A stretch of DNA of 64,000 nt from Prosopocoilus inquinatus (GCA_036172665.1 CM069874.1:49396707-49460706), one strand, 5' to 3'. Counted from the first letter of the stretch, positions 43,860 through 56,200 are shown. The notes: generated by a model not told the origin, from the sequence alone. Program-made: numbers and translations.

Positions 43860-44607
43860 ATTTTGTATCTCGTTTTAGATTAGTTTCTGGCGCACGACCC
43901 AACATCGTCAGTACATGTGTGCTCTCTATCATTGTCCGTTTTTTCCAGCTTTCTATTAGTCGCACATCTTTCATTCGACGACGTTAAGGACTGACTTGTT
44001 CTGTTTAGAGTTTCGGTTTTGACTTGTCGGCGGCCGTTGGAACGGATGCTGAGAAAAGGCCGGCCTTAATTAGTACACACCGTCCGAATTAATTTTTTAG
44101 AAATTTGTTAATCAAACGGGTAATTGAAACTGAAAATTCAATCATACACATCTCTTTGGATTTGAGAGTGAAAATAGACGCGGTGTGAGGGCGGCGGGGG
44201 AGGTTGGAGGTTAACCTTCCCGCTTCCCGGAAGGGTTATTTTTTATATTTTTTATGCAATTGAATTGAAGTTTAGTCATCACATATTCCTCACATAAAAA
44301 TAGAAAACTTCCGCAATTATATGATTTGATTATAACAGTTTAAATATCAAGTCAAAAAATTCAGTTAAAAAAAATCGAAGTGTTCGTCTACCTTAAAACT
44401 AAATTAACATCTAATTTTGTGTATTGAGAGAATAATTGTTTAAATATACGTACACATAGGTACATTACTTTCTATGTTATTCATTTCCTCTTGATTATAT
44501 GATGTAATATAAATAATCATTGTGGTGCAGTCTACTCTATTTAAAAATCTATTACCTGCAGATTTGACTTTCTGTGCAATGTAAATCTAAAGAATTCGAC
44601 TATAACT
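43860..44607. other. nothing recognised
   Basis: GC-richer stretch at 43990-44100 and a short G-rich run near 44190. No repeat or coding similarity. Confidence 0.35.
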
Positions 44608-44720
44608 TACAGCGTTTTCTACTGACGTGCATATATGCGCTGAGTGCGCACTCAGGGTATCCCCATCTCCTTCTAATCTCATGTAATAAAATGAGCTGGA
44701 GTGCACACCCTAAACTTTGA
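44608..44720. mobile_element. truncated copy of the CTTACAGCGTTTT MITE
   Basis: CTTACAGCGTTTTCTACTG through GCACTCA, CATCT and CTTCTAATCTCATGTAATAA matches 46850-46960; the distal inverted end is missing. Confidence 0.65.
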
Positions 44721-45082
44721 AAAATATAGTTGCAGTGGGACCAAATGCTTCCTTCCTCCTCCATAACGTTAGTTAATAATTAAACTGTTAATTTGTAAAC
44801 CGTCATATTAGTTAAAAGTTACTTAAATCTTTTTATTGGAATTTAATGATTATTTCAGTATAATTATTTATCCGTGGCCCATCGGCCGCCCCTCTTTTCT
44901 TGGAAGTTCTTATATGGGTGCCAATTATGGAAATAACCTTCCCAACCCCCTCCAGAAGAAATTTTAGACTACACCACTGAACGCCACTAACTTAAAAACG
45001 TTTTTACTATTCAACCCATTACTATAAACCATATCGGCATTCTTGTAATGATAGAAATACATTTAATAGTGGCTTACAATAA
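44721..45082. other. nothing recognised
   Basis: AT-rich sequence. Confidence 0.4.
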
Positions 45083-45090
45083 GCTTGCAT

Positions 45091-46026
45091 CAGTGTTGTT
45101 AAGTATCTAGATACAGTATCTAAATACTTTTTGAGTATCTAGATACATATCTCAGATACTACTAAAAAAATGTAACTGTATCTGCATCTAGATACAATTA
45201 CAGTGTATCTATTCATTTGAGATACTAAGATACATTTTAGATACATTTGGAACTTCCATAAAAATAGCAGACCTTGGCGGAAATGCAACCTCCGATTTTA
45301 CAGTCTCTTTCTTTTGATTTTCCCCTCTTGTTAATTATGTTTTCTAGTTTGTCAAATGACTGTTATATTTAAAATGCCACTTGATAGTTCAGAAACTTGA
45401 AAATTATTTTAATAATTAGGAAGATAATTGACGAAAGGAAAAAACCAAAAGGAAAAGACTGTATTGTTGATTTTATCAACTTTTCTTGATTATGGGAACG
45501 CTCTCTTAGCTACAACAAGGTTGCAACTAAGAATCCTAAATTCATTTGACATTTAACTTGTCTTATACGGAAGTAGAGTCATTTCTGTTGATAACTTTAT
45601 ATTTTACGTTGACTTGACTTGGTTTCATACAATACCAGGTAATTACTTATTAGCTTATTGATCAACTTAATTACAAACATAAATTTTCTATTTAAGAAGA
45701 CATACTGCTGAGAAAAATTGTGAAAATTATCACAGATTTTAGTGTGTACATTATTCACATATTCATACGAAAACTTCGTCAATTTTCATAAAAAAAGTCG
45801 ATTTGTATCGCAAATAATACCGTACCTCCACTACTTTATAGGTTATTGAATTTTACACTTGGAAGTATCTTGATAAACTGCAGATACTTTTTTTTTTGTA
45901 TCTGTATCTATATCTGGATATTTTCCGGGAAAAAGTATCTGTATCTGCATCTAGATACATATGTATTTGTGAAAGTATCCGCATCTGTATCTAGATACTA
46001 TTAGAAATGTATCTTTACAAACACTG
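45091..46026. mobile_element. hAT-type non-autonomous element, 936 bp, with GTATCTAGATAC arrays
   Basis: Ends CAGTGTTGTTAAGTATC and GATACATTTCTAAT...AACACTG-type inverted tips (CAGTGTT/AACACTG). A perfect 8-bp target duplication GCTTGCAT lies at 45083-45090 and 46027-46034. Both subterminal regions (45103-45250, 45866-46015) are packed with GTATCT/AGATAC and TATCTAGATA words, as expected for hAT transposase subterminal binding sites. The interior (45300-45850) has no transposase similarity. Eight-base duplication plus CAGTG ends make hAT the clear call. Confidence 0.88.
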
Positions 46027-46069
46027 GCTTGCATACATACATCTGTACCGAAAAATCTTTTGCTTAGAG

Positions 46070-46389
46070 CAGTGTTTCTCAACCTTGATTCCGCGGAACC
46101 CCAGGATTCCACAAACGGGGGTTTGGGGTTCTTCCGCAAATAAAAACGGAAATCACCTCACAAAAAATGTGTCATGTAAACGTAAACAAAAATAATATTC
46201 GGAGTGCTCCTCGTAGTATTGTTCTAACAGTTATTTTTAACTCTTAATTTTTGAAAGCTATAGAAGTAGCATCCTGTCGATATTTTGCTGAAACATTATA
46301 TACCTCATATTTTAGTGCTAAAGGGGTTCATCAGAAAAAAATATAAGCGCTCTAGAGTTCCTCGTTCTACAAAAGGTAGAGAAACACTG
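46070..46389. mobile_element. hAT-type MITE, 320 bp
   Basis: Ends CAGTGTTTCTCAACCTT and its near-complement AGGTAGAGAAACACTG. The CAGTG.TTCTCAACC end is typical of hAT elements across animals. Inner GGAACCCC/GGGGTT words. The flanking octamers do not match, so the target duplication has decayed. It starts 43 bp after the previous hAT element. Confidence 0.75.
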
Positions 46390-46535
46390 CCTCACAATAA
46401 TAGCTGCAAACGACAGACAGTACAGAGATGAAATGTTAAAAATCTTCAGAATGGTTACATCTAGGCACAGATTATTGTATACAAAAAAAATGTGAAGAAT
46501 TTCATGGGCTTAACAAATTTAACATGGTACGTATA

Positions 46536-46750
46536 GGGTGTCCCATTTCAAAAAAAAAGAATGTTGCATCCAGCACCACTATTTTGATTCATTCGGTATA
46601 GATGAAAATAATTCTGTGGTGTAGATTTCTAAAATTTGAAACAGAATCAACAGACTCAACAATAAAAAATAATTTTACTAACAAAAGTCTAAGAGACAGC
46701 TTTGATGGTGCCATTAAAAAGTTGAATTAAGTTGTGTGATAAATGAGATG
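46536..46750. repeat. dispersed repeat copy (GGGTGTCCC family), partner of 17541-17800
   Basis: ATAGGGTGTCCCATTTCA, then ACTCAACAATAAAAA, AACAAAAGTCTAAG, ACAGCTTTGATGG and AAGTTGAATTAAG as at 17690-17790. Confidence 0.6.
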
Positions 46751-46849
46751 TACCGACTGTATTTGGTAATCATCTTAAAAACCGAGTAGTCGACTTACTT
46801 CACACAAGAACAATTGTTTTACCGAAATAAAATTGATGTTAAACCCCGT

Positions 46850-47001
46850 CTTACTAATGGTATTTTCTACTGGCGTGCACTACATGCATTGAGAGAGCAC
46901 TCAAAGTATCTCATCTTCTTGTAACCTCGTGTAATAACGATTGGAGATACGTTGAGTGTGCTCTTAGGCATATGGTGCTCGCCAGTAAAAAACGCTGTAA
47001 G
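46850..47001. mobile_element. MITE, ~150 bp (CTTACAGCGTTTT family)
   Basis: Inverted ends around TTTTCTACTGGCGTGCAC (left) and TTTTTTACTGGCGAGCAC (rc of right), bounded by CTTAC/GTAAG. Inner GAGTGTGCTC/GAGCACTC arms pair. A truncated relative lies at 44608-44720. Confidence 0.7.
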
Positions 47002-47170
47002 AAACAGAACATGGACAGGTTATAAGTCTTGAACCAACCATTGTTGAAAACGATGTTCTCCCAAATTCGGACTTTCAATTAGTTTAACAATTGAGTACTA
47101 AAAGATTTCAACGTTTTAATCAAATCTGTACCTTAAACTTGTAAGGTTTATAATTAAGGGTGGGGAGATG

Positions 47171-47402
47171 CGCGGCACGATAGGTAGAGTTGCACGTCAT
47201 TAGTTAATAATGACGTCAGACGCATGCTGTGTTGATAAATACTTAAAATGCAAAGGAACTTTTATATTGTATGGTCAGTTTTGAAAAAAAAATCTCACCG
47301 TATGTTTATTGCATTTTAAGTAAATAATATATTCATCGACACAGCATGCGTCTGATGTCATCATTAATTAATGACGTGCAACTCTATCTACCGTTCCGCG
47401 CC
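47171..47402. mobile_element. MITE A, copy 1
   Basis: Inverted arms of ~75 bp (GTAGAGTTGCACGTCATTA, ATGACGTCAGACGCATGC, GTTGATAAATACTTAAAATG) around a ~60-bp loop. A second, same-orientation copy lies at 62424-62641. Non-coding. Confidence 0.8.
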
Positions 47403-49823
47403 TGTAGTAAGTATGGGTTAGGTTAGGAAGTGTAGGTTGGTAACACTACACATGAAGTGGAAGATGGAAGCATCGAAGAAGTATTGAAAATGTGGTACAA
47501 ATAAAGCCTTTGAATATGAGTGTGTGTTTTCCTTCATCCGAAAAATGCAGTGCAAAAGCCAATAATTGCATGCTGTTTTGTTGTGTGCGAAACGAACCAG
47601 TACTGTGTGTACAGTATGTGTGTATGGTCATGATTATAAGTAATGTCTCCCCAATAAAATTTTAAATCGAGATTTAAAATTGTAAACACACCCGGTTTCA
47701 AATTAATTTTGTGTTTGTTTACATGCTTGTTATCTGTCTGTCTATTAAAGTGGTCAGGATTCACTAGCCTGCAATTTAATATTTGCAAGGGAGACATTAC
47801 TAAAAAGCACGACTGTTCGCAAACAGTAAGAGATTAAGAAATATGAAAACACTGACTCAAAAAGTACCTATTGATGTAAACGAACTATTGATTATCCCAA
47901 TAAATTTACTCTACGTTTAGCTTTAATTTTAAAGTCGAATTTTGAAAATGTTTTCCTGAAACGATTGAATTCTATTTATGAAATGTACCTAATAAGTAAA
48001 TCGAATCGTTTTAGAAGAAATTTGCACTTTAATTATATTCCTCGGCGGCCTCTAATCGCACTAATTTAATGTAGGGTCTTTATCACACACGTGCGAAGTA
48101 GCAACAAAAAAAGCGTTCAGTCACGGTTGTTGCTATCTGCTCATCGCTCACCTTCTAGAGGTGGACGGACAACGGATAATCGGATGACGTCGCTTTTTAA
48201 GCCGTTGGATCTCGAAGTTATTACTGTTATGTTAATTAAGTCGGTACCGAAGACATTAGTCGATTAATTCCTGTTTACTGGGCCATTAGAAACGGACAGA
48301 TAACGAACAGTTATTAGTCTGTTTTCTAATAATTACGATCGATCCTTCGTCACTGCTGGAAACAGCGATGGTAGGTGCTTTCCTTAGACACTTACAGCTG
48401 AACAGAAAACTACCTCTCGATAGATTATTACTAATTTCTAAACATTCCCGAGAATTATTTTCATAACGAGGAGAAGTCTAATTGATAAATAGACGTATTT
48501 TACTTGGCCGCTTAAGCGAATCATCTCTTTTTTACACATTCGCTAATATGTATATGTGATCATCAAGATAGTAATGACATCCTGCCAGCGTTTCCAGTTT
48601 TCTTTTTCTGAAAAACGTGAATAATGCTGAGAAATCCAAGCGCGGATTTGTTATAGTAGCTGTTTGCGACAGTGTGGGCTTTAGATTAATTAGAACGATT
48701 TGTATGCATGACAATGCTTATTGAGGCATGAGATTTCTTTCGGTGGCGTTGAATATAATATTAAATCTTTCTGTCTAGGTTATGAGCATGTGGAAGCAAG
48801 GGTTTTCTGAGCGGTTTTTATGGTACGGTTCAAATATTTGACTATTTAAAACACTTGTAATCACAACAAAGTGCTTAAATTTTAACGTGCAATAGTTCTA
48901 AAAATCTCCAGAAAATTTCGGTTTTACGTCAATATACTTCATTACATTTTGAAATGTAACGTATTTCTAATCAATACACTTTTCCTATCACCCCAGCAAA
49001 ACTGACTAAACAATACATAGTTACTTTTAGACTGAATTTTTATTGAACTTTTTCTAATGATTTCTTTTATTTTGTGTTTATGCTTGCGTTAATTTATTGC
49101 TGTTTTACTTGTTCTACGAGTTTATATTAGTTTGGTACAGCCAATATCGTTGTCTTCTTATCCGTGTATTGAAAGGAACATAAATTTTATAGAATGGCAT
49201 TTTTTATATAGTAAATGAAAAGCGTTGTTTGTGCAACATTGTAACTTTCACCCGTGATAGTTCACATCTTTTATTCTGTAAAAAGTCGATCCTATCTACT
49301 AGATCTTTCTACCTTTTGGATTGACAAGGATTTCCGTAGGACTATTTACCTCCGACGCCCTTAAACCTACTATCGTCGTAAATCGACCCACAACCCAAAT
49401 CTCCTCTCGAGCTAGTAGGTTACTCCGTGTATATCTGAGCACTTTTCTTGCTACTATACATCTCGGGCGCTGCTTTTCGGCTGGCATACAATTTCTAAAC
49501 TACCTTACGAAATAGTGTGAGAAAATAATCTTTGGCAGTAACACAATTTGTACGATATCTACCTACATTACCGATATTTACAAATACCGTAATAATAGCG
49601 GACGCAGCAAACCGGCAGTTGGATGAGTCAAAGTCGCTACATAGACAATGAACGACTGAGAATCGCTAAGGAATGCTTTCTTTCATGCATTTAAGATGTG
49701 CATAATGGTATTGTTATTTTTTGGTAAAATAGTATATTATTATACAAGTTTCACAATAGGGCTTATTGTAAAGCGACTGTGGTTGGATTGCCCTAACAAA
49801 ACGGTAGGGTAGCAGGTAAAGTA
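47403..49823. other. no gene; possible regulatory block at 48000-48500
   Basis: ORFs at 47446-47797 and 49299-49515 occur on both strands without motifs. 48000-48500 is balanced in composition and repeat-free. Confidence 0.3.
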
Positions 49824-49825
49824 TA

Positions 49826-51526
49826 CAGGGTTAGTTAAAAGTATGGAAATGGCTATTTATTGCCGTTAATATTAATTTTAGGAAATTATGTCCTGAAAGT
49901 TTTATGGAAAATTTTTATTTACAGTGGTAGAGTACTTGAATTGTACCCATGTCCGTGTAAATGTGTGTTTTCTTAAATGAAAACTTTTTAATTTTAATCT
50001 ACCATTCGATAGAGTAGTTTTTTCTCTTTACAATAGCAGTCTTGTCTTTTTTTCAGAATTGAGGGGTTTCTCAGAAAAAACAACTGGTCAAGTATTCATT
50101 TCCGGTAGTGCGTACTTGTTAGTGCCATACAATGCGCTGCAGTAAATTGCACGATTGAATTTGACGTAAATAATAACCACTGATACAGTTACTCGCTAGA
50201 ATTTGTTTATCGCTTACTTAGATGTACCTGACCTCGAGCTAATAAGCATTCACGGCGGGAAATATATACTGGAACCATTGTTTTTTTTTTCTTTGGAAAA
50301 CGAAACAGACAAAATTTCCTTCGGTGTAGTATTTCGAAAAAATGAAGATTGTATGTATTAGATAAGGAACTCCAGTTAGAAACAATTTCGGGCGCTTTCT
50401 TTCGGTCAAAAAGAGAAACTATACTGACTGAATTAACAAACAAACAAACAAATATTTCGACATTAACGTTGTCATTTCATCTTCATATTTTAGCTTTAAA
50501 AAAGTTATTTTTAATAACTACATATTTAACTTGAAGCAAAACTAAATAAGATTTAAAGGAGATGTCATTAAAATTTAAAACGCCATCTCTGAGCCAAAAG
50601 AGAAACCTATTTCAATCGAATTAAAAGAAAATATGTTGTAGCTCACGTTCTCATCTCATCTTCTAATTTTCGCTTAAAAAAATGGTTTCTTTTTAATTAC
50701 TAGTTAAATACTGCATTAGGTACGGGAACTCTAATTAAGAATGCATTTAGAGCGCCATCTTTTAGCCGGAGGAAAAGGAAAAACTATACTGGTCGAATTA
50801 AAAAAAATATATACATAAATTTCGGCATCGAATATTACATATTTTGACTTCTAATTTTATCTTTGAAAAAACTTGTTTTTTATAACTGATCATTTTAAGC
50901 GAAACAAAATCAGATTTAAATAAGGTACATCGTCGTCGTTTATGGCGCCATCTCTTAGCCAAAAGGAAAGCCAACCTTAATCGAATAAAAACATTCATCA
51001 TGCATTCATAAAAACAATTGATTGTTTTGAATTACAAAAGTCAAGGAAAACTAAATTAAATCTGATGGAGTGATCATCATCTATTAGAATGCCATCTCTT
51101 GACTGATAGGAGAAACTATTTAATCGTATTTTAAAAACGTTTCAAGGCTGACATTCTTTTTCGATCATCTTCTAACTATATCCTAAAAGGAGCTTTTTTT
51201 AAACTTATTAGTTTCAACGAAAACAAAAATAATGAAAAGACGTAGAATAATACTAAACGGTTTTTTTGTTCGAGTCCCAGTCGACCCCTAAATGACCCCT
51301 CGATGTTCGATGACCGCTACAGATTCATCGACTCTTTTCAAGTGCTCATCGACCCCCCGTTTCTATTTAAAAAAAATTACACAGATAAGCGCAACTCTAA
51401 AACAATTGAAGAAAACAATGAATCAACTATTCTCAACGGCAGATAAAAATTTCATACAGAACACAATTTTTTTAAATGATTATTAACGGTAATAAATGGT
51501 CGTACTCATACTTTTAATTAACCCTG
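49826..51526. mobile_element. 1.7-kb TA-flanked non-autonomous element with internal minisatellite
   Basis: Ends CAGGGTTAGTTAAAAGTATG and the near-complement CAGGGTTAATTAAAAGTATG, with inverted similarity to GCCGTTAAT at ~45 bp. TA at 49824-49825 and 51527-51528. The ends resemble those of 12630-13542 (CAGGG..AAAAGTATGG), so the two may be related Tc1/mariner-type MITEs. No transposase; the interior is dominated by the repeat at 50385-51180. Confidence 0.8.
50385..51180. repeat. degenerate minisatellite, five units of ~145-195 bp
   Basis: Units are marked by GCGCCATCTCTTAGCC-like words at about 50390, 50579, 50750, 50943 and 51088. Each is followed by AAAAGGAAAAACTAT..TCGAATTAAAA, CATCTTCTAATTTT and (except the last) GCGAAACAAAATCAGATTTAA. 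Divergence between units is high, so the array is old. Confidence 0.75.
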
Positions 51527-51528
51527 TA

Positions 51529-51854
51529 TAGAGATGCAGAGTTTTATAAAAATTATGTTGAGATTATATAATATTATAATAACGCGTGCAAGGCCAGTGT
51601 CAAGTAGCGGAGGCTGAGTTTCTTAGAACTGTGAAGCAGACGGTACGATTCGCAACTGGGAATAACATAATCGATCTTCGGAAATTGCAATATTACCTGT
51701 AATTATACAGTCGAATCAAATCCATCATCTTTTGTTCTTCCTCCAGATACAAATCAGGAAGGAGAGAGTTATTAAGAAGAGCGGGAGCGTACAAAAAGTA
51801 GACCTTCCGAGCTGGCCCTTCGGGTGAAGCTTCTTGACCTAATCACGTGTTCCT
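51529..51854. other. nothing recognised
   Basis: No repeat or coding similarity seen. Confidence 0.4.
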
Positions 51855-52000
51855 CGTTGAAGTTTTTCTTTTTTCTTCAATTATTCTTTTTTCTCAGTCA
51901 GTTTTCTCAGTTTAAAATTAATTTCGTGAATGAAGATACAACTCTTCACGGTGGATTTTATTTACTAATCAAATTAATCATATCCGAATATTTTCTTTAA
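51855..52000. repeat. dispersed AT-rich repeat, copy 2
   Basis: Partner of 35310-35475, same orientation. Confidence 0.5.
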
Positions 52001-53094
52001 TTCAAATTCTGCTAATCTCGGACATTTTTTAAGCAAAACGCTAACAGCTAAGACAAATTAACGTATTTTTTAAAATAAATTAATAAATATATATACTTAT
52101 ACCGAAACAATAATAACATCAAACTTAAACATTACAAAAGGTATAAAATCAAAACACAGGAAAACTACATTTTTTTTGGAATCAGAAAAAAAATAACTCT
52201 GAATTCGAGAATATATACTGGGTGTCCCATTTAAAATAACAAAGTGGATACTTACTCATTTGCTTCATTTTTTTAGTGAATTCTAGCGATTTCAGGTAAA
52301 TCAGTAAGCCGCCGGAACACATATTGTGATGACTAGGAACGCACGCCATGCTTCGACACTTTTATAAGTATTGATATTTTTTACACAGAGAGAAATAATT
52401 CTTTGATTTAAAGATATATTCCTTACGGGATAATAAATTATTTTAATCTGAATAATTAGTCTTTTTAACACAAATACCATATATTTGAATGAAATAGCAC
52501 TTATTCCAATGAAATACAAATTTATTTCACTGAACAAAAAATGTAAAACATACAAATTTCTGCAGTGTAAAGATTCCTTTTTCTCAGTGTTTCAATACTT
52601 TTAAAGTGCCGTTACTTCCATTTGGGAATCCGAAAATATCGCAATCGTCAAATTAGCCAATCTTTCTCATGCGTCCGTTGCTAAACTTTACCGTATTTCG
52701 TGAGAATTAAATAGAATGTTTATTCTAACCGTCGAAACTGGCCGTAAAACTCTGCGACGCCTTAGTTTCTTGTGTCATCTGGTTCCTGCGATTTACGTTT
52801 TTCTGACCACTTGTTATTTCGACGGAAATACAAATTACGTTCACACTTGACATTTGACGCCATTGGTTAATACTGATATCATCTTATACAAGGTTGGCTT
52901 TTGTTTAGTGCATGTTGGTTTTGATTCATCCCAGCCCTTCTCTTCATAGTTAGGGGCGTAACCAAGTTTGACTTTATTAATTTGTGGCGTGCATGTAGCA
53001 TTCAGTCTCGTTGTGATATAACATATTTTAATGATTTTCTTTTTTCCTTCTTGAATTAATAATGTATATAATTTAATTGATCCTGTTACAGCAC
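52001..53094. other. no gene; GGGTGTCCC motif at ~52219
   Basis: TACTGGGTGTCCCATTTAAA at 52217-52236 belongs to the dispersed motif also seen at 15715, 17561, 31036, 31398 and 46536. Otherwise AT-rich. Confidence 0.35.
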
Positions 53095-53215
53095 AACGAT
53101 ATGATATTTCAAAATATCGTTACTTTTCTGCTAAGTGTCGTATGGTATCGATACTATTAAAAACAGGACCATTTGATACAAAGTATCGATACTTTGTTTA
53201 AAATATGCATCCCTA
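53095..53215. repeat. cluster of GTATCGATAC words, probable hAT end
   Basis: GGTATCGATAC (about 53152), AGTATCGATAC (about 53182) and degenerate ACGATATG/AATATCGTTAC, ending TATGCATCCCTAGGGATG. This parallels the GTATCTAGATAC arrays of the hAT element at 45091. The opposite end was not found. Confidence 0.45.
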
Positions 53216-53936
53216 GGGATGACTCAACATGCTTATCCTGTCCGAATTAATTCTACTATAATGTTTTATTTTGCGGTTGTGTAGGATTTCGTAAAAACGT
53301 TAGTTTACCATTAGAAATACGTTTACTAAATGATTTGATAAGTTTTACACGATAATACCCTCTTTTCAACTCTCTTTATCTCATCAAACATTTCATAAAA
53401 TATCACATTTCAGTTGGTCTATAGATGCCGCCTTTAAAACTTTCATCCGCAATATTTATCTGTTCTTAACGACTTCTTTAGACAAAGCCGCCCGCTGTAT
53501 GAAATTTTAAACGAACTAATAAAAGAAGTCTAATGGGTTCGGCTCGAGTTACGAGCAAATATCTTTTCTGGTCGTAAGGAGTCTCCGATATCACCGTAAT
53601 ACAAAATTAAAATAACAATGGAGCGAAATGAGCTCACAGTAACGGTAGTGAAAAAAAAATGCATTTTTTTCTATCACTCACACGATGGTAGATTTCATGC
53701 AAGTACTTGCACACGCACACAATTTGTCGCTTTCTAATTACGTACGAAATCTCTATGCACGTCTATTTAATATATTCTAACTATAGTCAGGCAATGAACC
53801 CGTGTAGAATTCTTTCACAATTTTCTACGTGTAGATTGCGCCTTACGGTACAACCTTACCTACAAACGTAAATGTTTGTGACAATTTAACAACAGTGATA
53901 AGTTATCAATCACCAGTGGAGACCTTCTGAGTAGCA
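53216..53936. other. nothing recognised
   Basis: AT-rich sequence. Confidence 0.4.
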
Positions 53937-53998
53937 TTATGGAAATTAAAATATTGACTTTCTCTCAGCATCATTTATGGAAATTAAAATATTGACTT
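53937..53998. repeat. 38-bp-period direct repeat
   Basis: TTATGGAAATTAAAATATTG followed by ACTT occurs twice (from 53937 and 53975). Confidence 0.85.
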
Positions 53999-54525
53999 AC
54001 CATCGATTTTTTACGTTCGATTCGCCGCATCGAAATTGTTAACGGCGTTAATTTCGGTAATTATAATTAGGACAGGCTTGTATAATACACGTGCGTTATG
54101 TACATTCATGTAAATACCGCTGTTTTTATCGCGAAAATGTGCGGCGTTTACGGGCTACTTTAATTCACGTGAAAATTGAATTCACACCGCGCTAATCGCA
54201 ATTTACATATTTAATCTTGCCACTTTGCCCGTACAATTTTTACATTCTTTCCTATTTATACCCACTTATTAGCTAGCTTATGTAACTTGTTGGTTTTATT
54301 AACATAAATAACTATGTATGTGATTGTGTTATCGTCGAGTAAAAGATTCTGAAACTATGAATTACGATTTTATAATATACAAACATTTACTAATATTTTT
54401 TCCAAAAACAGCATCTTTCCACAATTTGAATATAAATAAACGGTATTCCATAAATCCTATCAATTCAAATAAATAAATGAACTACACATCTTTTTTTTTA
54501 TACCGTGGGTGCCAGAAGGAAAGGT
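53999..54525. other. repeat-free block, possible regulatory DNA
   Basis: 53999-54215 is balanced in composition, with TAATTA and GTTAACGGCG-type words. Nothing coding. Confidence 0.2.
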
Positions 54526-56021
54526 TGTGACGGGCCCAGATTTCTGCAGCTGCAGGACACTGGTCGCGCCATGTCACCTAAACTCGTCCATTTCTCTCAT
54601 AGTTTTTATTTGCTATCGCTCTTTGATTACTTAGGTTGTCTTCTAACTTATTTGCTGCTTCTACTGAGAGAGTTATACTCTCCATTTTACCCGCGTCATC
54701 GAGTTTTCGACCAAAACGTCTCTGTGTAATTTTTTTGTTTAACGTCTGGCCATGTTTCATCTTCAGTTTTGTCACCAATTTTCAACTCTATTACGGTCGA
54801 AGTCGCTTGTATTTGTAGTAAATATTTCTGTTAGACAATTGACAGCCCTGACTTCCTCTCGACTCCGCACGTTCATTTAACCCTCGTTTCAGCGTAAAAC
54901 TTCCTGCTCCTTTTTTCTTTGGTGTCAAGGTCAGTCGTTTACTACTGATTCGGGCTGACTTGGTGAGCTCATTCTCTTTTCTTTGGAAGTTTTGCTTAAG
55001 ATTTTTGATGTCCTTCTAGACAAGTCGTATCTCGTTTCCGATAACGACAGTACTATTACACTTCCTGATCTGATAAATCACTGGGCATCAAACGGTCGTC
55101 CCGACAAGGAAGTTTATGTACTCGAAGCGGAATATCGAACACCGTTCACGCCTGATGTTTCCTCCGGAAGGCTGGTGTCGTACACGGAAGAGGACCCTCG
55201 AAGGAGCTTCGGGATTGAATCTTCGACCACCACCGTAGGTTCTGTCGTATAAGATAACCGTTTACACCTTTCTTTTCGTCACTTCGGTTGATCGTCGCAA
55301 CATACATCCGGACTCGTCTTGCAGGATACCTTTTTTAGTTCCTTCAACTTACGTGCAACTTTGGTTGACTAGATTATGTCTCATCCTTGCGCCAGACAAT
55401 TTAATTCAATCAATACAATGCCTTTTTCATTAAAGTCACTAATTAATTTTTGCTTGATAACAATTGTCAGTGGTAACTTTACTGCTTTTGATAACGTTTG
55501 CGTTAATTCAATTACTGGATTTTTTTTTGTTACATGTGTTACTGTGAGACGACAGGAAATTTCCGAACGTACAAACCATTTTGTATTTTGAAATATTTAA
55601 GATCAATTGATGAAATACTTTAACTTTAACGTTAACGTTTTATTTGTTGCTACAAGCCGTAAATTGATTTTATTCTGTTGTTGAATTGTTTTCTTGGACA
55701 CATTCCGTCTTTTTAAAACTGGAGTTAATTTTGGGTTGGAGTTATGGTCGATACCGTGATCTGTATCCTCCAGTTGGCGCCTTCCGGTTAATTATTGTTA
55801 AATATATTGTTTTTTGTGGATTTCCTTTTGTACTCCACGCCCTCTCCGACTATAAAAAGCTGCCGTTGATATCACGCTGTGCCCTTGGTGTCGACAACAA
55901 ATCAACTACTGGAAATCCCATGTGCGGAGATAAGAACAACCCTGCCTATTACGATTGTTTATTTATTTGATGCAACAAGTTGAATCCCAACGTGTAACAA
56001 ATGTTGGCACCCAACGTAACA
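54526..56021 (+). repeat. 5' LTR-like repeat (~1.5 kb)
   Basis: Starts TGTGACGGG and ends near CCCAACGTAACA (or at GTAACA, 55999). Collinear matches to the 3' copy: GTCACCTAAAC / GTCATCTAAAC; CATCGAGTT..CG..AA.CGT; GATAACGTTTGCGTTAATTCA / GTTAACGTTTGAGTCAATTTA; GTGAGACGACAGGAAATTT / ATGAGACAAAAGGAAATTT; GGAAATCCC / GGGAATCC; and TTGGCACCCAACG / TTGGCGCTCATAACG. TATAAAA occurs at 55852. ORFs inside (54505-54729, 54983-55252, 55686-55970) are incidental. Confidence 0.65.
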
Positions 56022-56099
56022 ATGTGTATACTTCTTGGAGATCTAAATTGGGTTATTACAGGTCTGTTATCATGCATTACTGTACACTCAAAGTATCTT

Positions 56100-56200
56100 T
56101 ATCTCGTATTAATGTATGAGGTTAGAACAAGACACAAATACTTTAGTATACACTGGTGCAGGATAACAAGCACACTTTTTAAGTAAAATAGTTTACATAA
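56100..56200 (+). pseudogene. possible Gypsy protease trace
   Basis: The frame EQDTNTLVYTGAGxQAHF near 56125-56180 resembles the D-T-G-A active-site loop of retroviral-type aspartic proteases with the Asp lost. Only ~25 residues, so tentative. Confidence 0.3.

Noticed and set aside
47405..47435. GGTTAGGTTAGG as insect telomeric repeat
   Set aside because: Only two units; too short to mean anything.
54505..55970. ORFs as possible gag or host proteins
   Set aside because: They lie in the 5' LTR-like repeat, are not conserved as frames in the 3' copy and show no CCHC or capsid motif.
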